Shown here: positions 1 to 6,206 of the stretch, piece by piece
Layout of the letters: each line of letters starts with the position of its first letter
Position numbering within the stretch: the first letter of the stretch is position 1
Notes under the pieces: model-generated
Database searches by the model: none
What the model saw: only the letters and a program-made list of their open reading frames with translations
What the model was told of the DNA's origin: nothing
Program-made: the position numbers and the translations under genes
Assembly (NCBI GenBank): GCA_030151745.1
Contig: JASLDA010000130.1
Coordinates: 1-10,392, forward strand
Origin: Chitinophagaceae bacterium
GTDB taxonomy: Bacteria; Bacteroidota; Bacteroidia; Chitinophagales; Chitinophagaceae
Direction of reading: 5' to 3'
Length of the DNA stretch: 10,392 nucleotides

Positions 1-121
1 CTTCGATCACACGACGGTGATCCACTCCTGCCAGACGGTCGAAAACCTGATGGATACAGATTCCAGCTATAAGGAGCAGGTGCAGGAGATCCAGCACAAG
101 CTGCAGCTGGCCTCGATTTAA
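1..121 (+). CDS. dnaA: Chromosomal replication initiator DnaA, C-terminal end (partial)
   Basis: Only the last 39 codons are in the window, read from base 2 and ending in TAA at 119-121. The fragment opens with FDHTTVIHSCQTVENL, which matches the DnaA signature in domain IV, the helix-turn-helix that binds DnaA boxes (family core DHTTVIHA). After it come LMDTD and a charged amphipathic helix, KEQVQEIQHKLQL, which is how Bacteroidota DnaA proteins usually end. DnaA is the AAA+ protein that melts the replication origin and loads the helicase; its ATPase domains lie outside the window. No DnaA-box cluster is visible in the 43-base spacer after the gene, so the origin need not be on this side. 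The identification rests on the signature alone but the match is strong. Confidence 0.88.
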   Translation, partial: FDHTTVIHSCQTVENLMDTDSSYKEQVQEIQHKLQLASI

Positions 122-125
122 TCCC

Positions 126-141
126 GGCGGCGAGAACCGCC
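126..141 (+). terminator. Possible terminator hairpin after dnaA
   Basis: Four bases after the dnaA stop, GGCGG (126-130) pairs perfectly with CCGCC (137-141) around a six-base loop, CGAGAA. The stem is followed by ATTTACA rather than a true T-run, so this is at best a weak intrinsic terminator or a stabilising 3' hairpin for the dnaA transcript. Seen directly in the sequence; the function is inferred. Confidence 0.4.
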
Positions 142-164
142 ATTTACACGATCAACGGATTGCC

Positions 165-1115
165 ATGTCGTGGAAGCTTTACGGGTGGCTGATTCCCGTC
201 TCCATGATCTGTAGCTGCGCAACGCATTGCGCGGCTCAGGAGATTCAGAACAGGTTGAGCTACCGGGACGTCGCGGCTGCGGGGTATTTCCGGGTCAACT
301 ATGAAAACGATGTGTTCTTCGGAACGGACCGGTACTATACACAGGGCGTCCATTTCGAGCTGGTCGACAGAAGTTTTTCAGGGAGCTTTATCCGCAGGCT
401 TTTCCCGGGGCTGAAAGGCGGCTTCAACCGCAGCGGCATCGGGCTGGAGAGCGCCGGGTACTCGCCTTCGTCCATTACGGCAGACAGCATCCTCCGCGGC
501 GATCATCCCTTCGCCGGACTGGCCTACGCGAAGCTGTTCACCATCTCGGCTGACACGGTTCGCCGGCGCCGGCTGGCCGGGACCCTGAGCCTGGGCTGGA
601 TGGGGCCTGCCGCCGGCGGCTACGAGATCCAGTCGGCCATTCATAAGGCCGTCGGCAGCCCCGAGCCGCAGGGCTGGAAATACCAGCTGAAGGATCAGCC
701 GGTGATCAACTATGAGCTGGACGCCGAGCGGCAGATCGGCCGGACACCGCGCTGGCTGCGCCTCTCCGCCTGGGGAATGATCCGCGCTGGAACCCTCAGC
801 AACCGCGCCGCGATCGGGGGAATCGCGAATGCCGGGCTCCCCGGCCGGGCGCGGACCGGCTTGAGCATCTACCTGCATCCTGCACTGAGCTTCGTGGCCT
901 ACGAATCGGTGTTGCAAGGCGGCCCTTTCACACACGACAATCCCTACCGCATCGAAGCGGCCGATATGAAACGGCTGCTCGGCAGCCTGATCGCGGGGAT
1001 CAATGTCCGCAGGGGGACGCTCTACCTTGGCGCCTATGTGAGCTGGCAGACGCCCGCGTTTAAAGGCGCCGGCAATCAGGCCGTGGGAGGATTTACATTA
1101 GCGACCGCATTCTAA
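165..1115 (+). CDS. LpxR/DUF2219-family outer-membrane lipid A deacylase-like protein
   Basis: A 316-residue protein with a Sec-type signal peptide: a hydrophobic core at residues 7-20 and likely cleavage after AA at 23-24. The mature part looks like an outer-membrane beta-barrel of the LpxR family, which removes the 3'-linked acyloxyacyl chain from lipid A. Family hallmarks are visible. Near the N-terminus is YENDVFFGTDRYYTQG, with Asn48-Asp49 and Thr59. GWMGP lies at 144-148, and Gln156-x3-His160 follows, corresponding to the Gln/His pair of the LpxR active site. The last residues are GGFTLATAF, and the terminal Phe fits a barrel assembly signal. Length matches the family (about 300). It lies 43 bases after dnaA and 46 bases before gluQ. 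Enzymatic activity is inferred from family; many DUF2219 members in Bacteroidota are untested, and the substrate could differ. Confidence 0.82.
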   Translation: MSWKLYGWLIPVSMICSCATHCAAQEIQNRLSYRDVAAAGYFRVNYENDVFFGTDRYYTQGVHFELVDRSFSGSFIRRLFPGLKGGFNRSGIGLESAGYSPSSITADSILRGDHPFAGLAYAKLFTISADTVRRRRLAGTLSLGWMGPAAGGYEIQSAIHKAVGSPEPQGWKYQLKDQPVINYELDAERQIGRTPRWLRLSAWGMIRAGTLSNRAAIGGIANAGLPGRARTGLSIYLHPALSFVAYESVLQGGPFTHDNPYRIEAADMKRLLGSLIAGINVRRGTLYLGAYVSWQTPAFKGAGNQAVGGFTLATAF

Positions 1116-1126
1116 GTCCCAATCTA

Positions 1127-1154
1127 AAAATCTTCGATCCAAAATCTTCAATCT
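1127..1154 (+). repeat. AT-rich 14-base tandem repeat, two copies
   Basis: The spacer before gluQ holds AAAATCTTCGATCC (1127-1140) followed directly by AAAATCTTCAATCT (1141-1154), identical at the first 13 positions except one. A degenerate partial unit (AATCT, 1121-1125) precedes it and TAATCC follows. The stretch is strikingly AT-rich against the GC-rich surroundings and fills nearly the whole 46-base gap. It may be an upstream promoter or spacer element, or slippage-derived sequence. Function unknown. Confidence 0.55.
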
Positions 1155-1161
1155 TAATCCA

Positions 1162-2004
1162 ATGCCCCGTTCTCGGATCGCACCCACGCCCAGCGGTTTC
1201 CTGCACCGGGGAAATGCATTCAACTTCCTGCTGACCGAGGCCCTGGTCCGCAGCCAGGGAGGAACCCTGCGCCTGCGGATCGACGACCTGGACGCGGGGC
1301 GCATGAGGCCGCAATACCTGGAAGATATATTCGATAGCCTGCGCTGGCTGCGGCTGGTCCCGGACGAGGGACCGCTAAGCCCCGGGGATCACCTCGCGCA
1401 CTATTCCCAGCTGCTGCGAATACCTCGCTACGAAGCGATGCTGCGGCGGCTTGCGACGACGGGGCGGGTCTTTGCCTGTGTCTGTTCCCGGGCCGAGGTG
1501 GCGCGCCATGCGGTCGGGGGGCAGTATGCAGGGACCTGCCGGGACCGCCGGATAGGCCTGGATGCCGACGACGTGGTCTGGCGCTTCCGCACGGAGGCCG
1601 ATGAGACGGTGCGCTGGGAGGACCGCATTGGCGGGGCTCAGGCCGTTCGCCCGCATGAGGTCATCCGCGATTTCGTGATCCGTCGCCGGGACGGCGTCGC
1701 GGCCTATCACCTCGCCTCGCTCAGCGACGACCTGCATTACGGCATCGATCTGATCGTGCGGGGCGCCGACCTGCTGGAGAGCACCGCGGCGCAGCTGCTG
1801 CTGGCTGCCGTTTTGAACGAGACGCCGTTTCTCGGCACGGCCTTCTTCCATCACCCCCTGCTTACGGACCCGTCCGGGGCGAAGCTTTCCAAAAGTGCGG
1901 GCAGCGCCTCGCTGAAAGCCCTGCGCGAAGCGGGCGTGGGTGCGGAGGAGCTGCGTGCCGGGGCCGCGCAATGGTACAGGAACTGGATCCAGGCGCGGCC
2001 ATGA
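1162..2004 (+). CDS. gluQ: Glutamyl-Q tRNA(Asp) synthetase (GluQRS)
   Basis: A 280-residue class I synthetase catalytic domain lacking the anticodon-binding half of full GluRS (usually about 470-500 residues or more). GluQRS enzymes activate glutamate without tRNA-Glu and attach it to queuosine at position 34 of tRNA-Asp. Visible motifs: RIAPTPSGFLHRGN at residues 5-18 carries the HIGH-type signature in the GluQRS/GlnRS form HxGN. LRIDDLD at 38-44 is the glutamate-binding region. A zinc site is laid out as Cys106-x-Cys108, Tyr122, Cys126, the same C-x-C/Y-x3-C arrangement known in E. coli YadB. KLSKS at 241-245 is the KMSKS loop. The zinc ligands and length separate it from a truncated gltX pseudogene. 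The start is the first ATG after an AT-rich repeat; no clear ribosome site is seen, as is usual in Bacteroidota. Confidence 0.88.
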   Translation: MPRSRIAPTPSGFLHRGNAFNFLLTEALVRSQGGTLRLRIDDLDAGRMRPQYLEDIFDSLRWLRLVPDEGPLSPGDHLAHYSQLLRIPRYEAMLRRLATTGRVFACVCSRAEVARHAVGGQYAGTCRDRRIGLDADDVVWRFRTEADETVRWEDRIGGAQAVRPHEVIRDFVIRRRDGVAAYHLASLSDDLHYGIDLIVRGADLLESTAAQLLLAAVLNETPFLGTAFFHHPLLTDPSGAKLSKSAGSASLKALREAGVGAEELRAGAAQWYRNWIQARP

Positions 2005-2027
2005 ATGGAAAGGCGCGCATGCGTTCG

Positions 2028-2059
2028 GCAGGCTTGCCTGTACAATGGAGTAAGCCTGC
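2028..2059 (+). repeat. Inverted repeat / hairpin in gluQ 3' spacer
   Basis: GCAGGCTT (2028-2035) is a perfect inverted repeat of AAGCCTGC (2052-2059) with a 16-base loop. The left arm also forms a near-palindrome with the following bases: CAGGC (2029-2033), TT, GCCTG (2036-2040). As RNA, the 8-base-pair stem could end or stabilise the gluQ transcript, but no T-run follows. It overlaps the left copy of the TGTACA repeats, so it may be part of a regulatory region instead. Confidence 0.45.
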
Positions 2060-2089
2060 GCGACAATCATCGATACCGTTGTACATTGG
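2039..2089 (+). promoter_or_regulatory. Possible operator: paired TGTACAwTGG repeats before the membrane glycosyltransferase-like gene
   Basis: TGTACAATGG (2039-2048) recurs as TGTACATTGG (2080-2089), identical at nine of ten positions and offset by 41 bases, close to four helical turns. The core TGTACA is itself palindromic, and TGTACAA (2039-2045) is also an exact inverted match to TTGTACA (2079-2085). Two phased palindromic sites ending six bases before the ATG at 2096 would suit a dimeric repressor or activator. No regulator gene is adjacent, and chance cannot be excluded from one sequence. Confidence 0.3.
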
Positions 2090-2095
2090 CCCCGG

Positions 2096-3880
2096 ATGGC
2101 AAACCGACTCTCCGCGATTGCGCTGGCATGCTGCATGGGTATTATGCTGTGGTGCACGACGGCATATTACCCGCGCTATGAAAAAGAAAGCGGCAATTCC
2201 GCGTTCGGCTGGGACGCGGGCGGCTACTACTGGTACCTCCCCTCGCTCTTTATCTACCATGACCTGGCCGATCAGGCCTGGGCGGACTCCATGCTCCGCA
2301 AATACGATTTCGGACCCAGAGGGGCCGAGGGCCAGGGCTTCCGGGCTCCCAACGGCAAGGTCGTAATGAAATATCCCTGCGGCATGGCCCTTCTGGAAGC
2401 GCCCTTCTTTGCCGCGGGGCATGTGCTGGCCGGTATCCGGCACGATCCGCAGGACGGCTTTTCCAGGCCTTACCAGGCCGCCGTCCAGATCGGAGGACTG
2501 CTCGTTGCTTTCATCGGGCTTTGGGGCCTGAGGCGTTTCCTGAAAGCCTATTTCCCGGATGGCATCGTTGCCGCCATTTTGCTGATCCTGGTGGTGGGCA
2601 CCAACTACCTGAACTACAGCACTACCGACAATACCGTAGCGCACAGCTGGCTTTTCACCCTGTATGTGCTGCTATTGCTGGCAACGCGCAGCTTTTATGC
2701 AAGTCCCCGCCGCAGTAGCGCCGCGGCTATCGGGCTGCTTTGCGGGCTTGCCGCGCTGCTGCGGCCTACCGACGCGATCGCCTGCCTGATCCCGCTGCTC
2801 TGGGGGCTGGAGTCCCTGCGCCGCCCGGCGCTGCAGGCGCAGCTGCGCCTGCTTTGGAAGGAGCGCGGCAAGCTCATCCTGGCGATTCTATGCGCCGCGG
2901 CCCTGGTGTCCCTGCAGCTGATCTACTGGAAATCCGTCTCGGGACAATGGATCGTCTATTCGTACCAGGACCAGGGCTTCAGCTTCCTGCGCCCGCATGT
3001 CTTCGACTACACGTTCAGCTACCGCAGCGGCTGGGTCACCTATACGCCGGTGGTCCTGCTGGCCCTGGCGGGCATCGTTCCGTTCTGGCGGCGCGGCCCC
3101 AACCGGGTTATGGTCTTCGCATTCCTGGGCCTCGCCTATTACCTCGTCACTGCCTGGGATATATGGTGGTATGCGGGCATGGGCGGCCGGGCGATGGTGC
3201 AATATTACCCGGTGCTTTCCATCCTGATGGCGGCAGGGCTGCAATGGCTGTGGGCGCGGCGCGGGCTGCGGATTGCCGCGGTTCCGCTCATCCTCCTCTT
3301 ATGCAGCGTCAATATCTGGTTCATGTACCAGGCCCATGCCGGGCACCTGTACGATGCGGAGGGGGGGATGACGAAGGAATACTACTGGCGGGTGATCGGC
3401 AGGAAGGATGCGCCGCCGGAAGTCGCCAAGCTCAAGGACGGCAAATACCTGTTCGAGGGTCCGTTGCCGTCGGAAGCGAGGCTGCTCTTCCGGAATTCCC
3501 TGCATCAGGCTTTGCCCGGCGGCGGGGATTCCATGCTGATCCTGGACGGCGCGACCCGCGAAAGCGCATACTACAGTTTTGCAAAGCCTCCCGGGCGTCT
3601 GCGCTGGATCAGGGCTAAGGCCAGGTTTCACAGCATCACCGGGGAGCCCGTGATCTGGAATATGCTGCAGTTCTGCATCGGCGTGACGAAGGGAGGCGAC
3701 AGGAAGCGGGAGACGATGATGCGCGTGCAGCGCTTTGTGAGGCCGGGAGAAAGCAGGGAGCTGTGGGTGGATCTGAAGCCGCCTTCGGATGGGGACTACG
3801 ACAGCATTGCGGTGCATTTCTGGAATGTGGAAAGCAGCGCGGAGACCAGGGTGGACGAGCTGGAGGTTTGGGGATGGTGA
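2096..3880 (+). CDS. Polytopic membrane protein, GT-C glycosyltransferase-like, with soluble C-terminal domain
   Basis: A 594-residue integral membrane protein. The first helix (residues 6-23) is followed by a loop containing FGWDAGGYYWYLP (37-49), with acidic Asp40 placed as in the first loop of GT39/PMT-like GT-C enzymes. Several hydrophobic segments follow. TDNTVAHSW lies near 177-185 and LRPTDA near 222-227; the LRP turn is common in polyprenyl-phosphate sugar transferases. From about 440 the chain becomes soluble and beta-rich, ending in a W-G-W tail, perhaps a carbohydrate-binding-like sandwich. If the analogy holds, it would move a sugar from a lipid carrier onto a periplasmic acceptor. 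No exact family is recognised, so treat the function as inferred. An in-frame TAA at 2051-2053 with no ATG/GTG/TTG between it and 2096 makes this the first usable start. The mixed repeats directly upstream may control it. Confidence 0.6.
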   Translation: MANRLSAIALACCMGIMLWCTTAYYPRYEKESGNSAFGWDAGGYYWYLPSLFIYHDLADQAWADSMLRKYDFGPRGAEGQGFRAPNGKVVMKYPCGMALLEAPFFAAGHVLAGIRHDPQDGFSRPYQAAVQIGGLLVAFIGLWGLRRFLKAYFPDGIVAAILLILVVGTNYLNYSTTDNTVAHSWLFTLYVLLLLATRSFYASPRRSSAAAIGLLCGLAALLRPTDAIACLIPLLWGLESLRRPALQAQLRLLWKERGKLILAILCAAALVSLQLIYWKSVSGQWIVYSYQDQGFSFLRPHVFDYTFSYRSGWVTYTPVVLLALAGIVPFWRRGPNRVMVFAFLGLAYYLVTAWDIWWYAGMGGRAMVQYYPVLSILMAAGLQWLWARRGLRIAAVPLILLLCSVNIWFMYQAHAGHLYDAEGGMTKEYYWRVIGRKDAPPEVAKLKDGKYLFEGPLPSEARLLFRNSLHQALPGGGDSMLILDGATRESAYYSFAKPPGRLRWIRAKARFHSITGEPVIWNMLQFCIGVTKGGDRKRETMMRVQRFVRPGESRELWVDLKPPSDGDYDSIAVHFWNVESSAETRVDELEVWGW

Positions 3881-3933
3881 TAGCCTTGTGCCGGGAAGAG
3901 CTGCCGTCCATTTGCCTCGACGGACATTTGATA

Positions 3934-3964
3934 TTTGTAAATTGATCATGCTGCGGTATCTTTC
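3934..3964 (+). promoter_or_regulatory. Possible Bacteroidota-type promoter for the lipoprotein gene
   Basis: TTTG at 3934-3937 and TATCTTTC at 3957-3964 are 19 bases apart. This matches the Bacteroidota consensus TTTG-N19-TAnnTTTG with one mismatch, at the last base. The -7 box ends six bases before the ATG at 3971, so transcription would begin near the start codon and give a leaderless or almost leaderless mRNA. The spacer is AT-rich compared with its surroundings. Consensus match only. Confidence 0.33.
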
Positions 3965-3970
3965 CGCCAT

Positions 3971-4420
3971 ATGAAACACATCTCTATTTCCCTGGGCACC
4001 GCTGCTGTGCTGCTGGTCTGCCTGGCTTTCATGCAATGCCGTAAGAAAGACGACGGGCCGTCGGCAACGCGGCAGAACCTGACCGGCAGCTGGAAGATTA
4101 CGGCCTATGGAGTAGATATGAACGGCAATAAGGTATTGGACCTCGACGAAGCGGCGCCGGCCCCGGAAAACCCCGCGATTACGAATGTGTTCGCAGCCGA
4201 CGGTACCGGCAGCACCAGCATGAGCTACAGCGGGTTTCCCCTCACCTCGACGAATACCTGGGAGCTGAGCAATGACGACAAGACGCTGAAGGTGGTCGCC
4301 AGCACGAACGGTGCCGCGGTCACGCGCTATTACGTGATCACATTGATCAGCGTCAACGATCTTGTACTGGCCGACACCAGCGGCAGCCAGCGCAATTTTA
4401 TCGTTTCGAAAAAGATCTGA
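3971..4420 (+). CDS. Small lipocalin-like lipoprotein
   Basis: A 149-residue protein with a lipoprotein-type signal: basic start, hydrophobic core at residues 6-21, and Cys23 in AFMQC, a loose lipobox of the kind accepted in Bacteroidota. RKKDDG follows directly; charged residues after the lipidated Cys resemble the surface-export signal of this phylum. The mature part opens with LTGSWKITAYGVDMNGN (38-54), typical of the lipocalin-like domain families (Pfam Lipocalin_4 type). It continues as alternating beta strands with a WELSNDDKTL turn and ends in NFIVSKKI. Such proteins are common, small, and mostly of unknown ligand. It has no evident operon partner: 90 bases separate it from the upstream gene, and cheB converges 15 bases downstream. 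Family assignment comes from sequence appearance; function unknown. Confidence 0.7.
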   Translation: MKHISISLGTAAVLLVCLAFMQCRKKDDGPSATRQNLTGSWKITAYGVDMNGNKVLDLDEAAPAPENPAITNVFAADGTGSTSMSYSGFPLTSTNTWELSNDDKTLKVVASTNGAAVTRYYVITLISVNDLVLADTSGSQRNFIVSKKI

Positions 4421-4435
4421 GACGGCCGGGGAGTA

Positions 4436-5014
4436 TCAGTCCATCCCGTTCAGGTAGGCTGCGATTCCCGCCACGTCCAGCACCAGGTCTGCCACATGGT
4501 TTGAGATGGCCTGCTGCGGCATAAAGGCCACTTCCGCGGACTGCGGCAGCTGCACGATGGCAGTTCCGCCGACTTCGCGGATGCGGCGCAGTCCTTCGGT
4601 GCCGTCGGCATTGGCGCCGGATAGCAGGATGCAGGTCGTATCGGCGCCGAAGGCGTCGGCGGCACTCTGAAAGGCCACATCTATGGAGGGGCGGCTGTAG
4701 GCCACTTTTTCGGAATAATCGAGCGAGATCAGGCCATCCCTTTCAAACAGGATATGATAGTCGCCCGGCGCCAGGTAGATCCAGCCCGGGCGGATGGGTT
4801 CCTTATCTTCCGGCTCGCTGATCGGCAGCTTGGTTTTCATGCCCAGGAGCTCAGTGAGCATGGTATCGACGTTGGCGCGGCGATGCAGCACGATGGCGAT
4901 CGGGTGGGGAAAATCCGCCCGCAGCTCCGGAAGCAGGCGGAACAATACATCCAGGCTGCCGGCCGATCCCCCGATCAGGATGATCCGTCGGATAGCTGTT
5001 TCTCTTTGCGCCAT
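4436..5014 (-). CDS. cheB: CheB-type protein-glutamate methylesterase, catalytic domain only
   Basis: A 192-residue CheB methylesterase domain without the N-terminal receiver found in enteric CheB (about 350 residues). CheB hydrolyses glutamyl methyl esters and deamidates glutamines on chemoreceptors. The Ser-His-Asp triad is visible: Ser17 in GGSAGS (15-20), His44 in IVLHRR, and Asp137 in LSGANADGTEG. The supporting loops PGWIYLAPGDYH and SRPSIDVAFQSAA are also intact, so the enzyme looks active. With no receiver domain it cannot be controlled by its own phosphorylation; the separate response regulator of the operon may do that in trans. Its ATG at 5014 lies inside the cheR end, a 40-base overlap in another frame that suggests translational coupling. 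It is the last gene of the operon and converges on the lipoprotein gene. The substrate is unknown because no receptor gene is present here. Confidence 0.9.
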   Translation of the reverse strand: MAQRETAIRRIILIGGSAGSLDVLFRLLPELRADFPHPIAIVLHRRANVDTMLTELLGMKTKLPISEPEDKEPIRPGWIYLAPGDYHILFERDGLISLDYSEKVAYSRPSIDVAFQSAADAFGADTTCILLSGANADGTEGLRRIREVGGTAIVQLPQSAEVAFMPQQAISNHVADLVLDVAGIAAYLNGMD

Positions 5015-5814
5015 ATCTTTTCTTTACCCAGTTGCCGGTATCGTTTGGTAACGGTCGAAAACTTCAGGGTCTCCTTTGCGCCCAGCGCCAGGAAGCCGAG
5101 GGGCTCCAGGCTGTTGTCGAAGAGATGGAAGACCCGGTTCTGCAGCGGCTTGTCGAAATAGATCAGTACGTTCCGGCACATGATGAGCTGAAATTCGTTG
5201 AACGAGCTGTCCGATACCAGATTGTGCGTAGCAAAGATCATGCGCTCAGAGAGCCAGTCTTTGAAAATGACCCGGTCGTACATCGCGGTATAGTAGGAGG
5301 AGAAGTCCTGCATCCCGCCGGAGGCGATGTAGTTTTCGGAATAATCCTTCATCTGGCCCAGGGGAAAGATGCCCTGCTTCGCCTTTTCCACAACGTCTGC
5401 GTTCAGGTCCGTTGCGTAAAGCAGTGTCTTATGCAGCAGCTTTGCCTCGTGCAGCAGGATCGCCATGCTGAAGACCTCCTCACCGGTGGAGCAGCCCGCG
5501 TGCCAGATGCGGATGAAGGGACGGGACGCGATGGCGGGAAGGATATGCTCGCGAAGAGCCTGGTAGAATGCGGGATCGCGGAACATTTCGGTGACGTTCA
5601 CCGTGATCTCCTCGATAAAGCGCTTGAGGTAATCGCGGTCGTTCCGGACGCGGAAGCGGAATTCTGCGAAGGATGGGAAATTGTCCAGTGTGATGAGCCG
5701 GTTCAGGCGCCGCAGCAGGGATGCGCGCGAATAGTCGCTGAAGTCGTAACCCCAGATATCCAGGACATCGCTCAGCAATTCGTCTACCTGTTCGTCGGTC
5801 AAGCTCAATCCCAC
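4975..5814 (-). CDS. cheR: CheR-type protein-glutamate O-methyltransferase
   Basis: A 279-residue SAM-dependent methyltransferase that forms glutamyl methyl esters, opposing CheB. Residues 1-70 form the all-helical CheR N-domain (LTDEQVDELL start, RLNRL at 36-40). The CheR motif ITVNVTEMFRD lies at 70-80 and the SAM-binding loop IWHAGCSTGEE at 103-113. Near the end of the fold is IMCRNVLIYFD, the usual CRNVLIYF signature. Length matches ordinary CheR, with no added TPR or PAS domains. The start is GTG at 5814. It sits six bases after the TAG of the upstream regulator and in the same frame, and no ATG occurs near the domain edge, so GTG is favoured. The 3' end overlaps cheB by 40 bases. Target proteins are not in the window. 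Confidence 0.92.
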   Translation of the reverse strand: MGLSLTDEQVDELLSDVLDIWGYDFSDYSRASLLRRLNRLITLDNFPSFAEFRFRVRNDRDYLKRFIEEITVNVTEMFRDPAFYQALREHILPAIASRPFIRIWHAGCSTGEEVFSMAILLHEAKLLHKTLLYATDLNADVVEKAKQGIFPLGQMKDYSENYIASGGMQDFSSYYTAMYDRVIFKDWLSERMIFATHNLVSDSSFNEFQLIMCRNVLIYFDKPLQNRVFHLFDNSLEPLGFLALGAKETLKFSTVTKRYRQLGKEKIWRKEKQLSDGSS

Positions 5815-5820
5815 GGCTTC

Positions 5821-6180
5821 CTACTTTTTCCGGTTCTGCAGTATCCTCAACAGTGCATCTACATTGATCGGCTTCGAGATGTAGTCGTCTGCGCCGGCGG
5901 CCAGGCATTTCTCACGGTCTCCGACCATGGCTTGGGCCGTCACGGCGATAATGGGCAGCTGCCGTTCCCGCCGGATCAGCGGGATGGCCTCGTACCCGTC
6001 CATCTCGGGCATCATCATATCCAGCAATACAATGCCAATCTGCGGGTCTTCGCGCAGCATAGCCAGGCCCTGCTGGGCGGAAGTAGCTGTGACACAGGAG
6101 TAACCTTTTGTTTTAAGGGTCGCGCCCAGGGCAAAAATATTACGAGCGTCGTCGTCGATGATGAGGACTTTTGAGGACAT
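5821..6180 (-). CDS. Single-domain response regulator (CheY-like receiver)
   Basis: A 119-residue stand-alone receiver domain with no output domain. The phosphorylation site is complete: acidic triplet Asp9-Asp10-Asp11, phospho-acceptor Asp54 in VLLDMMMPEMDG, Thr81 in IIAVTAQAM, and Lys103 in YISKPI. It should accept phosphate from one of the two kinases encoded upstream and act by protein contact, possibly on CheB or CheR, which lie just downstream. It is unusually close to the third receiver of the hybrid kinase: both share DDDxRNIF, VLLDMMMPxMDGYE and GDREKCxxAGAxDYIxKPI, and a hand alignment gives somewhat over half the positions identical. This suggests duplication or a shared partner. 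A 26-base gap separates it from the DUF486 gene upstream in the operon. Confident as a receiver; its partner is inferred. Confidence 0.92.
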   Translation of the reverse strand: MSSKVLIIDDDARNIFALGATLKTKGYSCVTATSAQQGLAMLREDPQIGIVLLDMMMPEMDGYEAIPLIRRERQLPIIAVTAQAMVGDREKCLAAGADDYISKPINVDALLRILQNRKK

Positions 6181-6206
6181 AGCGAGTCCGGGCTGGAGGG
6201 GTAATC

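Noticed and set aside
122..164. Replication origin next to dnaA
   Set aside because: The spacer is short and has no DnaA-box-like 9-mers or AT-rich unwinding region; the origin, if near, would be on the other side of dnaA.
1971..2366. Short + strand frame that would fill the gluQ-membrane protein spacer
   Set aside because: It overlaps both flanking genes in another frame, and the peptide is Arg/Pro-rich without any recognisable motif.
1862..2644. Minus-strand open frame spanning the gluQ end, spacer and membrane protein start
   Set aside because: It crosses two genes with clear motifs on the other strand and shows no domain; a composition artefact.
3904..3923. Hairpin CCGTC/GACGG after the membrane protein gene as a terminator
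   Set aside because: Only five base pairs with a ten-base loop, and no T-run directly follows; too weak to annotate.
4421..4448. Bidirectional terminator between the convergent lipoprotein and cheB genes
   Set aside because: The best stem (CGGGG 4427-4431 with TCCCG 4444-4448) needs a wobble pair, has a 12-base loop and no T-run, and its right arm is inside cheB.
5032..6174. Long + strand open frame opposite cheR and the response regulator
   Set aside because: Both minus-strand genes carry full catalytic motifs; the plus-strand product has none and spans two unrelated genes.
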